In this document: positions 52,342 through 60,267 of the stretch, piece by piece
How the letters are laid out: each line of letters begins with the position of its first letter
Position numbering within the stretch: position 1 is the stretch's first letter
Position numbers and translations under genes: made by a program
Notes under the pieces: generated by a model
The model's input: only the letters and a program-made list of their open reading frames with translations
The model's database searches: none
Told to the model about the DNA's origin: nothing
Source: Terriglobia bacterium
GTDB taxonomy: Bacteria; Acidobacteriota; Terriglobia; Terriglobales; Acidobacteriaceae
Assembly: GCA_020072645.1 (NCBI GenBank)
Contig: JAIQGK010000012.1
Location: 434,001-498,000, forward strand
DNA length: 64,000 bases
Direction of reading: 5' to 3'

Positions 52342-52683
52342 TTAGTCCTTGGATTTCTTGCTCTCGGACTTTTTGGATTCTGACTTCTTCGAGCTGCTGT
52401 CCTTGTCTTTCGACTTCGCTCCGTCTTCTTTGGCGGACGACTCCTTCTTCTCTGAGCCGCTTTTATCTGAGCTGCCCTCAGATTTGGACTTTTCGGACTT
52501 GTCCTTGCCGCCATAGTCGGTCACATACCAGCCAGTGCCCTTGAACTGGACGTTTGGAGCATGCATGACCTTTTCGACCGGGCCGCCGCACTCCGGACAC
52601 TTTCTAACCGGAGGATCAGAAAACTTTTGTATCTTTTCGAATTTGTGTTTGCACTTCTTGCACTGATATTCGTAAAGAGGCAC
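52342..52683 (-). CDS. FmdB-type zinc-ribbon protein with Ser/Lys tail
   Basis: A 113-residue protein. The N-terminal FmdB zinc ribbon (MPLYEYQCKKCKHKFE, then RKCPECGG) spans about 1-45. After GWYVTDYG comes a long low-complexity tail of S, K, E and D (about 60-113). FmdB ribbons are regulators by name only; the function is unknown. Convergent with clpB and divergent from rsmI. Confidence 0.85.
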   Translation of the reverse strand: MPLYEYQCKKCKHKFEKIQKFSDPPVRKCPECGGPVEKVMHAPNVQFKGTGWYVTDYGGKDKSEKSKSEGSSDKSGSEKKESSAKEDGAKSKDKDSSSKKSESKKSESKKSKD

Positions 52684-52735
52684 TTAAAGACACCCTCAAT
52701 TGTAAGAGTTTGCGATGTGATTTTAGCAGAGAGCC

Positions 52736-53629
52736 ATGTGGCAGATGCTATTCTTAGCGCCGGAAAACAAACGCATGATCGAGCAGAAAAAACCGGGCAC
52801 GCTGTATGTTGTGGCGACTCCAATCGGCAATCTGGAAGACATCAGCTATCGCGCGGTGCGGATATTGAAAGAAGCCGACCTGATTGCCTGCGAGGACACG
52901 CGCCACACGGCCAAGCTGCTGCATCACTACGGTATTGACAAGCCCACGGTGAGCTATCACGAACACAATGAGGCTGCACGGGCGGAAGAACTGGTGGCGA
53001 AGCTTACCGCAGGGTTGAATGTTGCCCAGGTTTCCGACGCGGGGATGCCGGGGATTTCTGATCCCGGATATCGCGTGATCAAGCTGGCGATTGAGCGCGG
53101 CGTGAAGGTGGTTCCGATACCGGGCGCGTCGGCGCTGGTGGCGGCTCTGGCTGGCAGCGGATTGCCTACCGATAGCTTTCAGTTTCTGGGCTTTCTTCCT
53201 GCGCGATCCGGTGAGCGACGTACGCTGCTGGAGTCAGTGCGGGATGTGCAGCAGACGACTGTGGTTTACGAAGCGCCGCACCGCATTGCGGAGACGATGA
53301 AAGATATCGTCGAATTGCTGGGAGCGGAGCGGCCCGTGGTGCTGGCGCGTGAGCTGACCAAGGTGCATGAGGAATTTATTCGCGGCAGCGCGGCGGAGGT
53401 GCTGGCAGGTTTGCAGCAGCGGGAGATCAAAGGCGAGATTACGCTGCTGATTGGGAAGTCTAAAGGCTTTCCGCAGGCGCAGAAGAAAAACCTGGTTTCG
53501 CGGATGCAGGAGATCATGCGCGAGCAGCAGCTCGATGAGAATGGGGCACTAAAGGTCCTGGCAAAAGAGCAGGGAATTTCAAAGAGTGAGGCATATAGAG
53601 AACTACAACGGATGCGCGGGAAAATTTAG
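52736..53629 (+). CDS. rsmI: 16S rRNA (cytidine-2'-O)-methyltransferase RsmI
   Basis: A ~290-residue tetrapyrrole-methylase-fold enzyme that 2'-O-methylates C1402 of 16S rRNA. Family marks: GTLYVVATPIGNLEDISYRAVRIL, CEDTRHTAKLL, VSDAGMPGISDPGYRVI, VPIPGASALVAALAGSGLPTD and FLGFLPARSGER. The C-terminus is helical (SKSEAYRELQRM). ATG 52736 or the in-frame ATG at 52775 may be the start; the family match begins just after the second. Confidence 0.95.
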   Translation: MWQMLFLAPENKRMIEQKKPGTLYVVATPIGNLEDISYRAVRILKEADLIACEDTRHTAKLLHHYGIDKPTVSYHEHNEAARAEELVAKLTAGLNVAQVSDAGMPGISDPGYRVIKLAIERGVKVVPIPGASALVAALAGSGLPTDSFQFLGFLPARSGERRTLLESVRDVQQTTVVYEAPHRIAETMKDIVELLGAERPVVLARELTKVHEEFIRGSAAEVLAGLQQREIKGEITLLIGKSKGFPQAQKKNLVSRMQEIMREQQLDENGALKVLAKEQGISKSEAYRELQRMRGKI

Positions 53630-53635
53630 CTCATA

Positions 53636-53810
53636 TATCGCACGAGCGAACGTGCAACCAATCCAGAACAGTAAAAATTGGAAGATTCCAATGGTACTCG
53701 GCGACATCCTTCACATGCCGCTATCGCACGAGTGAAAGATGCAACCAATCCATAACAGTAAAGATTGAAAGATCTCAATTGGTACTAGAGCAACATCCTT
53801 CACATGCTGC
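53636..53810. repeat. Tandem duplication of ~86 bp
   Basis: Copies 53636-53721 and 53722-53810 align head to tail: both read TATCGCACGAG, then CAACCAATCCA-AACAGTAAA and end ACATCCTTCACATGC. About 80% identity by eye. Copy 2 forms the 3' end of the minus-strand gene at 53711; copy 1 is its decayed extra tail. Confidence 0.85.
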
Positions 53811-54373
53811 CCCGGGTGGCTGCCGTAAGGCCACAGGTGTTCAACTACTTCGGTATTGTGCTCCACTACAGTAGCTTGGAAAACGGTATTGATGGCTTGA
53901 GTTGTAGCTGCTTGTCCCGGTTCGGCGATTTCATACTGCAGGATCCCACGAATGGACAAAACCCCAAGAGGTGTACCACTGCCTGCAATCATCCTGAGCA
54001 AGAGCACGTCATTTTTGTCGGAAAGGTGTACCGGTGCACCTGAGCTAATCGGAAGGTACTTCCGTCCCTTCCTATAGGAGGCTGTAATCTCTGGTGGAAG
54101 ATCTAACATAAGTGAAACAGGAGTAATTCCGTTCAGTTTACGATGATCTGTGAAGCCACAACTTCCATTCGGAAATGGTGGGGAGCATAGAAACACAGCA
54201 ATATCTTCCTGGTAGCCACGTCGCAGCAGATTGTGCCGCTCGTCAAAGCCAACCCCTAGACCGGCAGCGATTGTGTCAGCATGCGCAATGGGTAAGTTGC
54301 TGTTGGAAAATGTCAGTTGCTGGCCCTGAAGGACGCCAGAGATAAGAAGCACTGCAAGAACCCTCTTGAGCAT
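53711..54373 (-). CDS. Exported hypothetical protein
   Basis: About 220 residues with a signal peptide (MLKRVLAVLLISGVLQGQQ). It has LGVGFDERHNLLRRGYQEDI, SPPFPNGSCGFTDHRK, LPISSGAPVHLSDKNDVL and a beta-rich middle. Not recognised. Its 3' end lies in a tandem duplication, so the last ~30 residues may differ from the ancestral protein. ATG 54373 is chosen as it begins a signal peptide; the frame continues to 54451. Confidence 0.65.
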   Translation of the reverse strand: MLKRVLAVLLISGVLQGQQLTFSNSNLPIAHADTIAAGLGVGFDERHNLLRRGYQEDIAVFLCSPPFPNGSCGFTDHRKLNGITPVSLMLDLPPEITASYRKGRKYLPISSGAPVHLSDKNDVLLLRMIAGSGTPLGVLSIRGILQYEIAEPGQAATTQAINTVFQATVVEHNTEVVEHLWPYGSHPGQHVKDVALVPIEIFQSLLLWIGCIFHSCDSGM

Positions 54374-54481
54374 GCTAGACTCCCGAAGCGAGTCCAGCCT
54401 ATGAGAGTCATGAAAAGATGCCAAGCGGCAAAGACCGGCAAAGCACGACAATTCTCGACAGCCGCTTGAGATTCCCGCGAC

Positions 54482-55012
54482 CTATTCCGCCGCCGAAGTG
54501 TGGTCATGCACAATCCTCCAGCCTTCTGGCGGAATGCGTTTGAAGATCAGCGTGAACAGTCCGTGCGGTTGTTTGCCATCGGACATGGTGAGATGCCATT
54601 CGCCGGTCACTACGGCGGACCTTCGGCTCAGCAGATCGATATCCAACTTTTGAAATTCAAGCTTGCCCATTTCCTTGCCTTCAGCCTGGTAGCGCTGGCG
54701 GTAGCGAGCCAAAGTGGGCTCCCATCCACGGGTTTCCGTGGCGCCGGAAAAGAACGTGAGATCGGGCGAGTGCCAGTAACCCTGCATAAAGCCCTCAAGC
54801 TTGCCGTGGTTCCACGCTTCGACCTGGGAGAGCAGGATGTGCTTGATGCCTTCTTCAAGATTGGCGCGCTGGTCGTCGGAAAGTTCCCCGCCTTGCGAAT
54901 TCATCGCGCCTTGTGGTGGGCGCGATGAAGCTTTGTCCGGCGTTATCGTTTGGGCGGAAAGGACAAATGGCAGCAGAAGCAAGGCGATCAGTTGAAGGCG
55001 CATGGGAAACAT
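54482..55012 (-). CDS. Exported NTF2-like/DUF4440 protein
   Basis: A 176-residue protein with signal peptide (MRLQLIALLLLPFVLSAQ) and a SnoaL/NTF2-like fold: ILLSQVEAWNHGKLEGFMQGYW, FFSGATETRGW and WRIVHDHTSAAE. The W-N-x-G-D/K and HDH-T-S ends are typical of the YybH/DUF4440 group. Members bind small ligands or act as isomerases; function here is unknown. Start at 55012 or 55003. Confidence 0.8.
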   Translation of the reverse strand: MFPMRLQLIALLLLPFVLSAQTITPDKASSRPPQGAMNSQGGELSDDQRANLEEGIKHILLSQVEAWNHGKLEGFMQGYWHSPDLTFFSGATETRGWEPTLARYRQRYQAEGKEMGKLEFQKLDIDLLSRRSAVVTGEWHLTMSDGKQPHGLFTLIFKRIPPEGWRIVHDHTSAAE

Positions 55013-55236
55013 TGTAAGGCGATGGGAGCGGCTAGCTTAAGGTATTTCTCCCCGGTGTATCGGCAAACTAAAGTCACATGTCCACAGGGGACGAGCATTG
55101 ACCCGGAGTAATGGAATGAGATATTTTCGGGTCACTCGGAGTGTATGTCCTCCAGCAATAGTTTCGAATAAATTTGAATACGTCTACTCCCCCAAGACAG
55201 GCAAGGGCGCCACTGAGTCACAAAAGATAAGCCCTC

Positions 55237-57258
55237 ATGATGTCTCTACAGACGGTTGGCAGATACGAGATTACCGGTGAGCTTGGTCGCGGCGCCATGG
55301 GCGTTGTGTACAAGGCGCTGGACCCTACGATCGGGCGGACCGTAGCGCTTAAAACGATGCGGCTCGACGTCCACGGACTGGACGCGCAGGAAATGGTGCG
55401 CCGTTTCCAGAATGAAGCGCGCGCGGCGGGCGTCCTGAACCATCCCAACATCGTTACTATTTACGACGCCGGCGAGCAGGACGGAATTTTCTACATCGCC
55501 ATGGAGTTCATTGAAGGCACCACGCTGCATGAACTGCTGGCGGAAAAGCGCGTTCTGGCGACAGGAGAAGTGCTCCAGCTAACGCGGCAGATATGCCGTG
55601 GCCTGGATTATGCGCATTCGAATAGCATTGTCCATCGCGACATAAAACCTGCCAACATCATGATTACCGGCAACGGCACGGTAAAGATCATGGACTTTGG
55701 CATTGCCAAGTCTGGCGGGCAGGTGACGAATACCGGGCAGGTGCTGGGTACGCCAAACTACATGGCCCCCGAACAGGTTAAAGGCCGGCAGCTGGATGGA
55801 CGGTCTGACCTTTTCAGCCTGGGCGTTATTCTTTATGAGATGCTGACCGGCGAAAAACCTTTCGTCGGCCAGAATGTTACGACGATCATTTACAAAATCG
55901 TCAACGAAAACCCGATCACGCCACGCGATCTGGATGTAACTGTCCATCCCGGTTTGAGCGCGATTGTCACCAAGGCACTGGCCAAAGCGCCTGACGATCG
56001 CTACCAGACCGGAGCGGACCTTGTACGCGACCTGGAAAACTACAAACTGGCTGGGCCGGTGCGCACCGGCTCAACTTCTGCCATTACACCCGCGCCCGGC
56101 GCACCGGAAAAGACCCTGGTATTGCCGTTAAGGGTGGTCGCCGGAAACACCGCCAGAGTCGCCGGAGCAGCCGCACCGGCGCTGGCTAAAAAGCCTGTTC
56201 CGGTAAAGCGTCCCACAACGGCAATTCTTTCCAGCAAGCACAGCGTTCTGATGGCCACCATTGTGACTATCGTAGTGCTGGGCTGCGCCATGGGAGGTTA
56301 TGCGTATCATCGGACGCAGGTAAAGATGCGTCAGCTTGCGGAAGAAGCAAAGATAAAAGAAGCACAGCAGGCGGCACGCGAGCCAATAGCCATCGCCATT
56401 CCCGCGCCCACGCCGGAGAAAAAAGAAGAGATAGCGCCGGACACTACTGTCAAATTTTTCCCGACGAAAAAATCTACGTCTGCGCAAAAAGCAGCACCAG
56501 CGCCATTCAAGGCCACCAGTTCGCCGAATAAAGTCTTTGTCGCGCAAAGCGAATTGAAGTTGCTTTCACAGCCGGACAACGCCAAGGTGGAAATCGATGG
56601 ATGGAGCGAGCCGAATTGGGTGACGCCGTTTACCGCATCGCATCTGGCGGCTGGCACGCATACGATTGTGTTCAGCAAGTCAGGCTATCTGCAACAGACA
56701 AAGTCAGTGGAGTCAGTGGCCGGAAAGAGCATTGATGTTTCGGCACAATTGGCGCCGGCGGTTTCCACGATTGTGGTCACCAGCAATCCGCAGGGCGCAA
56801 ATGTCTGGGTGGACGGCAAAGACAGCGGCCTGACCACGCCGACGCAGCTAACCGTCGAAAAAGGATTTCATAAAGTCACGGTGCGCAAAGCCGGTTTCAA
56901 AGAAATGTCCATGGAAGATACCGTGGCTGAGGGCCAGACCATGAGCTTTTCGCCGGTATTGCTGAGCACGAACGTTCAACCTGAGGACGGCAAAAGCCCG
57001 AACCCGCTGCGGCGGTTCTTTGGCACCGATACCATTCCGGAAGGCAAAGGGCTGGTGCATATCCGGACGAACCCTGAAGGCGCAACGATCATGGTGGACG
57101 GCAAGGCCGCTCCCAAAAAGACGAATGCGCGGTGGCCCGCCGATCCTGGTGTTTACAGCATTGTTTTGCAGATGAGCGGCTACAAGCCCGTGCACAGAAA
57201 CATCAAAGTGCAAAAAGGTAAAGTTGTCAACATTGACGAGCTTCTAGAAAAACAATAA
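55237..57258 (+). CDS. Membrane Ser/Thr protein kinase with PEGA repeats
   Basis: A 673-residue Hanks-type kinase. The kinase domain (about 8-275) has GELGRGAMGVVYKA, K39, catalytic HRDIKPANI with D135, and DFGIAKSG with D153; all key residues are present. A Pro/Ala-rich linker leads to one membrane helix (about 337-357). Outside the membrane lie PEGA-type repeats, such as TSNPQGANVWVDGKDSGLTTP and RTNPEGATIMVDGKAAPKKT, probably for cell-wall or polysaccharide contact. An FHA-containing cyclase follows 9 bases later, so FHA may read the kinase's phosphothreonines. Confidence 0.92.
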   Translation: MMSLQTVGRYEITGELGRGAMGVVYKALDPTIGRTVALKTMRLDVHGLDAQEMVRRFQNEARAAGVLNHPNIVTIYDAGEQDGIFYIAMEFIEGTTLHELLAEKRVLATGEVLQLTRQICRGLDYAHSNSIVHRDIKPANIMITGNGTVKIMDFGIAKSGGQVTNTGQVLGTPNYMAPEQVKGRQLDGRSDLFSLGVILYEMLTGEKPFVGQNVTTIIYKIVNENPITPRDLDVTVHPGLSAIVTKALAKAPDDRYQTGADLVRDLENYKLAGPVRTGSTSAITPAPGAPEKTLVLPLRVVAGNTARVAGAAAPALAKKPVPVKRPTTAILSSKHSVLMATIVTIVVLGCAMGGYAYHRTQVKMRQLAEEAKIKEAQQAAREPIAIAIPAPTPEKKEEIAPDTTVKFFPTKKSTSAQKAAPAPFKATSSPNKVFVAQSELKLLSQPDNAKVEIDGWSEPNWVTPFTASHLAAGTHTIVFSKSGYLQQTKSVESVAGKSIDVSAQLAPAVSTIVVTSNPQGANVWVDGKDSGLTTPTQLTVEKGFHKVTVRKAGFKEMSMEDTVAEGQTMSFSPVLLSTNVQPEDGKSPNPLRRFFGTDTIPEGKGLVHIRTNPEGATIMVDGKAAPKKTNARWPADPGVYSIVLQMSGYKPVHRNIKVQKGKVVNIDELLEKQ

Positions 57259-57267
57259 CCATGGAAT

Positions 57268-58959
57268 ATGGCCCGCCTAATTATTTCGTCGCCTGACGGG
57301 AAAAACGGCATTCTGGAACTTAACAAGCCGCTCATTACGGTGGGCCGGGGCAATGCGAACGATCTCGTTCTGAATGACGCCAGCGTCAGCCGCTTTCATG
57401 CGGTCTTCAAGCTCAGAGACAACTCCATTTTTGTTGCCGACCGAGGCAGCACGAACGGCATTGTCCTGAACGACGAAAAAATCAGCAAAGAAACCGAACT
57501 TAAAAATGGCGATGTTGCCCTGCTGGGACTTTACCGGCTGCGCCTGGAAAACGTGGATGATAACGGACTTCAGGTCCGGCGGGGCGAATGGCCTTCCACA
57601 CTGAACAACCTCATGCGCGACCGGCCCCAGCAGGCCGCGTTGCCGCGCAGCAGTGATACGCACAGCAATGAGCTTACAGACCTGGCTGTCCGCGTAAAAA
57701 AACTGGAACGTGAAAATTATCTGCTCACGGTCCTATATGAAGCCGGTAAAGCCTTGAGTTCCAAGCTTGACCTGGAACATATCTGCGAGCAGGTGATTTC
57801 GCTGGCCTGCCTGATTGAAGGCGTGGAGCGGGGCTTTGTAATGCTGTTTGACGAGCGCGGGGAGGTAGCAAAGCAAACCGAGGTTCGCTATCGCGATCCG
57901 GCTAGCGCCGGGAGCCGGCCACAGATCATCCTGAGCACGCGCGTGCTGGAGCTGATTCGCAAAGAGCGCCAGCCGATACTAATTGATGACGTGAGCGCGG
58001 ACGAGCGCTTCAGCGGCAGTGAAAGCCTCAAGATTTCCGGCTTGCGCTCCGCCATGTGCGCGCCGCTGGTGGGCAAAGACCAGCTTTTTGGCGTGCTGTA
58101 TGTGGACAATCTGGAGAAAGCCTCAGCGTTCACCCAAGATGAGCTCAACGTTTTTGCGCTGGTGGCGGCGCAGGCGGGCGCGGCCGTGGACAATGCCATG
58201 GCGCATGAAAAGATCGCGCAACAATCCTTGCAGCGTTCGGCCCTTGAACGCTTTCTCTCGCCAGAGGTCGTGGAAATGGTTGTGGCGAATCCTGACATCA
58301 GGCTGGGCGGCGTGAATCAGGAAGTCACTGTAATGTTTGCCGACATTCGCGGCTTTACCACCATGAGTGAAACCATGGAGCCGAGCCGGGTGGTGGAGAT
58401 ACTGAACGAATATTTCACGCGCGTCACGGACGTGATTTTTGATAATGGCGGCACCTTGGACAAATACATTGGCGACGCGGTAATGGCAGTGTTTGGAGCG
58501 CCGATCTCCAAGGGCAATGACGCGGCTGCTGCAGTAAATTCGGCAATGCAGATCCAGCGGCTGCTGGTCGAATTGAACCGAGACGCAGCGACGCGAGAGT
58601 GGCCGGAGCTGCGCGTAGGTATCGGGATCAATACGGGGAACGCCATTGCGGGCAACATTGGATCGCCACGGAGGCTTGACTATACGGTAGTGGGGGATGC
58701 CGTAAACACCGCGCAGAGGCTGATGACAAATGCCGCGGGCGGACAGATTTTGATTTCAGAGTCGACCGCAAGAAAGCTCGGCAAAACGGGCAAGACGATT
58801 GATCTGGAGCGGCTGCCGGAACTGAAAGTAAAAGGCCGCAGCGAAGCCGTTCCTGTCTTCCGGGTGAATTGGGTGGAGGAGTCGGACGAGACTGTGGTCT
58901 TGCCAAAGAAAAAGCGCCCCGCCAGGAGCGCTTCAAAGTCACGCAAGGTTTCTACTTAG
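57268..58959 (+). CDS. FHA-GAF adenylate/guanylate cyclase
   Basis: A 563-residue class III cyclase. An FHA domain (about 1-95; [32 protein letters not shown]) is followed by GAF (about 155-320) and a class III catalytic domain (about 350-530) with [16 protein letters not shown] and [11 protein letters not shown] carrying the two metal Asp residues, and VGIGINTG. The purine-specificity positions suggest adenylate cyclase but are not decisive. It probably makes cAMP in response to a GAF ligand and kinase phosphorylation. Its start is GTG-free: ATG at 57268, 9 bases after the kinase gene. 8-base overlap at the 3' end with the convergent ComEA-like gene. Confidence 0.92.
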   Translation: MARLIISSPDGKNGILELNKPLITVGRGNANDLVLNDASVSRFHAVFKLRDNSIFVADRGSTNGIVLNDEKISKETELKNGDVALLGLYRLRLENVDDNGLQVRRGEWPSTLNNLMRDRPQQAALPRSSDTHSNELTDLAVRVKKLERENYLLTVLYEAGKALSSKLDLEHICEQVISLACLIEGVERGFVMLFDERGEVAKQTEVRYRDPASAGSRPQIILSTRVLELIRKERQPILIDDVSADERFSGSESLKISGLRSAMCAPLVGKDQLFGVLYVDNLEKASAFTQDELNVFALVAAQAGAAVDNAMAHEKIAQQSLQRSALERFLSPEVVEMVVANPDIRLGGVNQEVTVMFADIRGFTTMSETMEPSRVVEILNEYFTRVTDVIFDNGGTLDKYIGDAVMAVFGAPISKGNDAAAAVNSAMQIQRLLVELNRDAATREWPELRVGIGINTGNAIAGNIGSPRRLDYTVVGDAVNTAQRLMTNAAGGQILISESTARKLGKTGKTIDLERLPELKVKGRSEAVPVFRVNWVEESDETVVLPKKKRPARSASKSRKVST

Positions 58960-59356
58960 GTGTGGCCGTGGCAGCAGCGCCTTTTTTGCCGCCCTTCTTG
59001 TCTGTAGAACTCCCAACATGGTGGGCAATGATCTTGTCTTTGATCTGGTCGTAGGTGGCTTGGGGTACGATCTTCTTGGTGACGAGATCACGCTTGGTCT
59101 TGTATGGGCGGCCATCAATGATCTTCTGGCTGTATGCGTCGCCGATTCCGGGAAGCGCGGTGAGTTCTTCCTTACTGGCGGCATTGATATCGACCAGGTC
59201 CGCTTTTTTAGTTTTCTTTGTGCTGGCATCGGACGAAGCCGTTTTCTTGGCTGCGTCTTTGCTGCCGGCAGCCGCGCCGCCTTGGGCGAAGGCACCTGTG
59301 GCGAAAAGCGAGAGCATGAACAGAACTGCAAGGGCCCGAGTATTTTTGTGGAACAT
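58952..59356 (-). CDS. Exported ComEA-like helix-hairpin-helix protein
   Basis: A 134-residue protein with a signal peptide ([18 protein letters not shown]), a low-complexity K/T/S/A spacer, and a helix-hairpin-helix domain [28 protein letters not shown], the ComEA-type DNA-binding unit. It ends in a lysine-rich tail. It may bind DNA at the cell surface during uptake, or be one of the many acidobacterial exported HhH proteins. Its 3' end overlaps the cyclase gene by 8 bases. Confidence 0.85.
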   Translation of the reverse strand: MFHKNTRALAVLFMLSLFATGAFAQGGAAAGSKDAAKKTASSDASTKKTKKADLVDINAASKEELTALPGIGDAYSQKIIDGRPYKTKRDLVTKKIVPQATYDQIKDKIIAHHVGSSTDKKGGKKGAAATATPK

Positions 59357-59452
59357 GATCAGGAATCTCCTCCAGAGCTAAAGAAGTACAAATCAATTTA
59401 CTTCAAGACCTTGAAAGTCTAGGTTGGAGAAGACTAATTTGTCAAAACAGAA

Positions 59453-59920
59453 TCAGGCGGGCTTGCGGCCGGTTTTCTTTTTGCCTTCCCAGGCGCGCTT
59501 GGGGCGCTGGGCCTCAGGCAGATCGCGGTTCTCCACGCGGTCATATGTATAACGGTCGCTTACGGTTCCCAGCGACTGGTTATAGAGGCTGGTAGCGCCG
59601 GTGGCTTCTGTGAGTTCTTCAGAAAACTGATGAATCGCCTGGAGATGTTCGGCTGTAGCCGGAACTTCTGCCTTGGTGGTCTTCAGAAATTTCTGGTATC
59701 CCTTGTCCACAAGGCGGGAGATTTCACCGCCAATCTGGATGCCGGGCTTGGCAAAGAGACGGGCCGCGCCATCATCGCCGCGCTCAATGGCGGCGGAAAC
59801 GCTCGATTTTTTCAGGAAGACACGGTTTTTTGTGCCGGGAGCTTCGAGAATGTCAAAGCCATGATCGCGAAGCCAATTCACAGCTTCTTCATATGTGCGT
59901 TTCTCTGTTGTTGTCGCCAT
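59453..59920 (-). CDS. Hypothetical protein, 155 aa
   Basis: TYEEAVNWLRDHGFDILEAP at the N-terminus, SVSAAIERGDDGAARLFAKPG, then a helical C-terminal half ending in a K/R-rich tail (KKKTGRKPA). No signal or membrane segment. A soluble protein of unknown role that recurs in acidobacterial genomes by my recollection. ATG 59920. Confidence 0.65.
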   Translation of the reverse strand: MATTTEKRTYEEAVNWLRDHGFDILEAPGTKNRVFLKKSSVSAAIERGDDGAARLFAKPGIQIGGEISRLVDKGYQKFLKTTKAEVPATAEHLQAIHQFSEELTEATGATSLYNQSLGTVSDRYTYDRVENRDLPEAQRPKRAWEGKKKTGRKPA

Positions 59921-60267
59921 AAACCACCTGACCGCGGATTCGATTCTAAACGTGAACGAGCCGTTGCCCCGGAAAGCAGGGAATGGCTAATGTCGCACAT
60001 GGAGAGCAGTTGAAGCAACATTACTGTTGTGCAAAGGGTTACCCCCGCCCTGCGGGGAATGTTTGCCCTCAAGCCAAATGCCGGCTGTTCCGGCGGGAAG
60101 TGGTTGACCGGTCACACCTATGATTGCAACGGTCCCGGCGGTAGAAGCTCAGTAATGTTACTTATTTGATTTATATCAACATCAATTTAAGTTGATCTTA
60201 GGCAGCATGCGATGAATACTTACGGGCGCTAGCCCGAGTACTCTGCTCCACGGAGTTTTAAAAAAGA
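59921..60267. other. Intergenic region upstream of M1 peptidase
   Basis: No gene seen. One GC-rich inverted pair is present (CCCCGCC...GGCGGGG-like, near 60042-60056), and the part at about 60150-60200 is AT-rich and may hold the promoter of the peptidase gene, though no clear -35/-10 pair was found. Confidence 0.35.
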
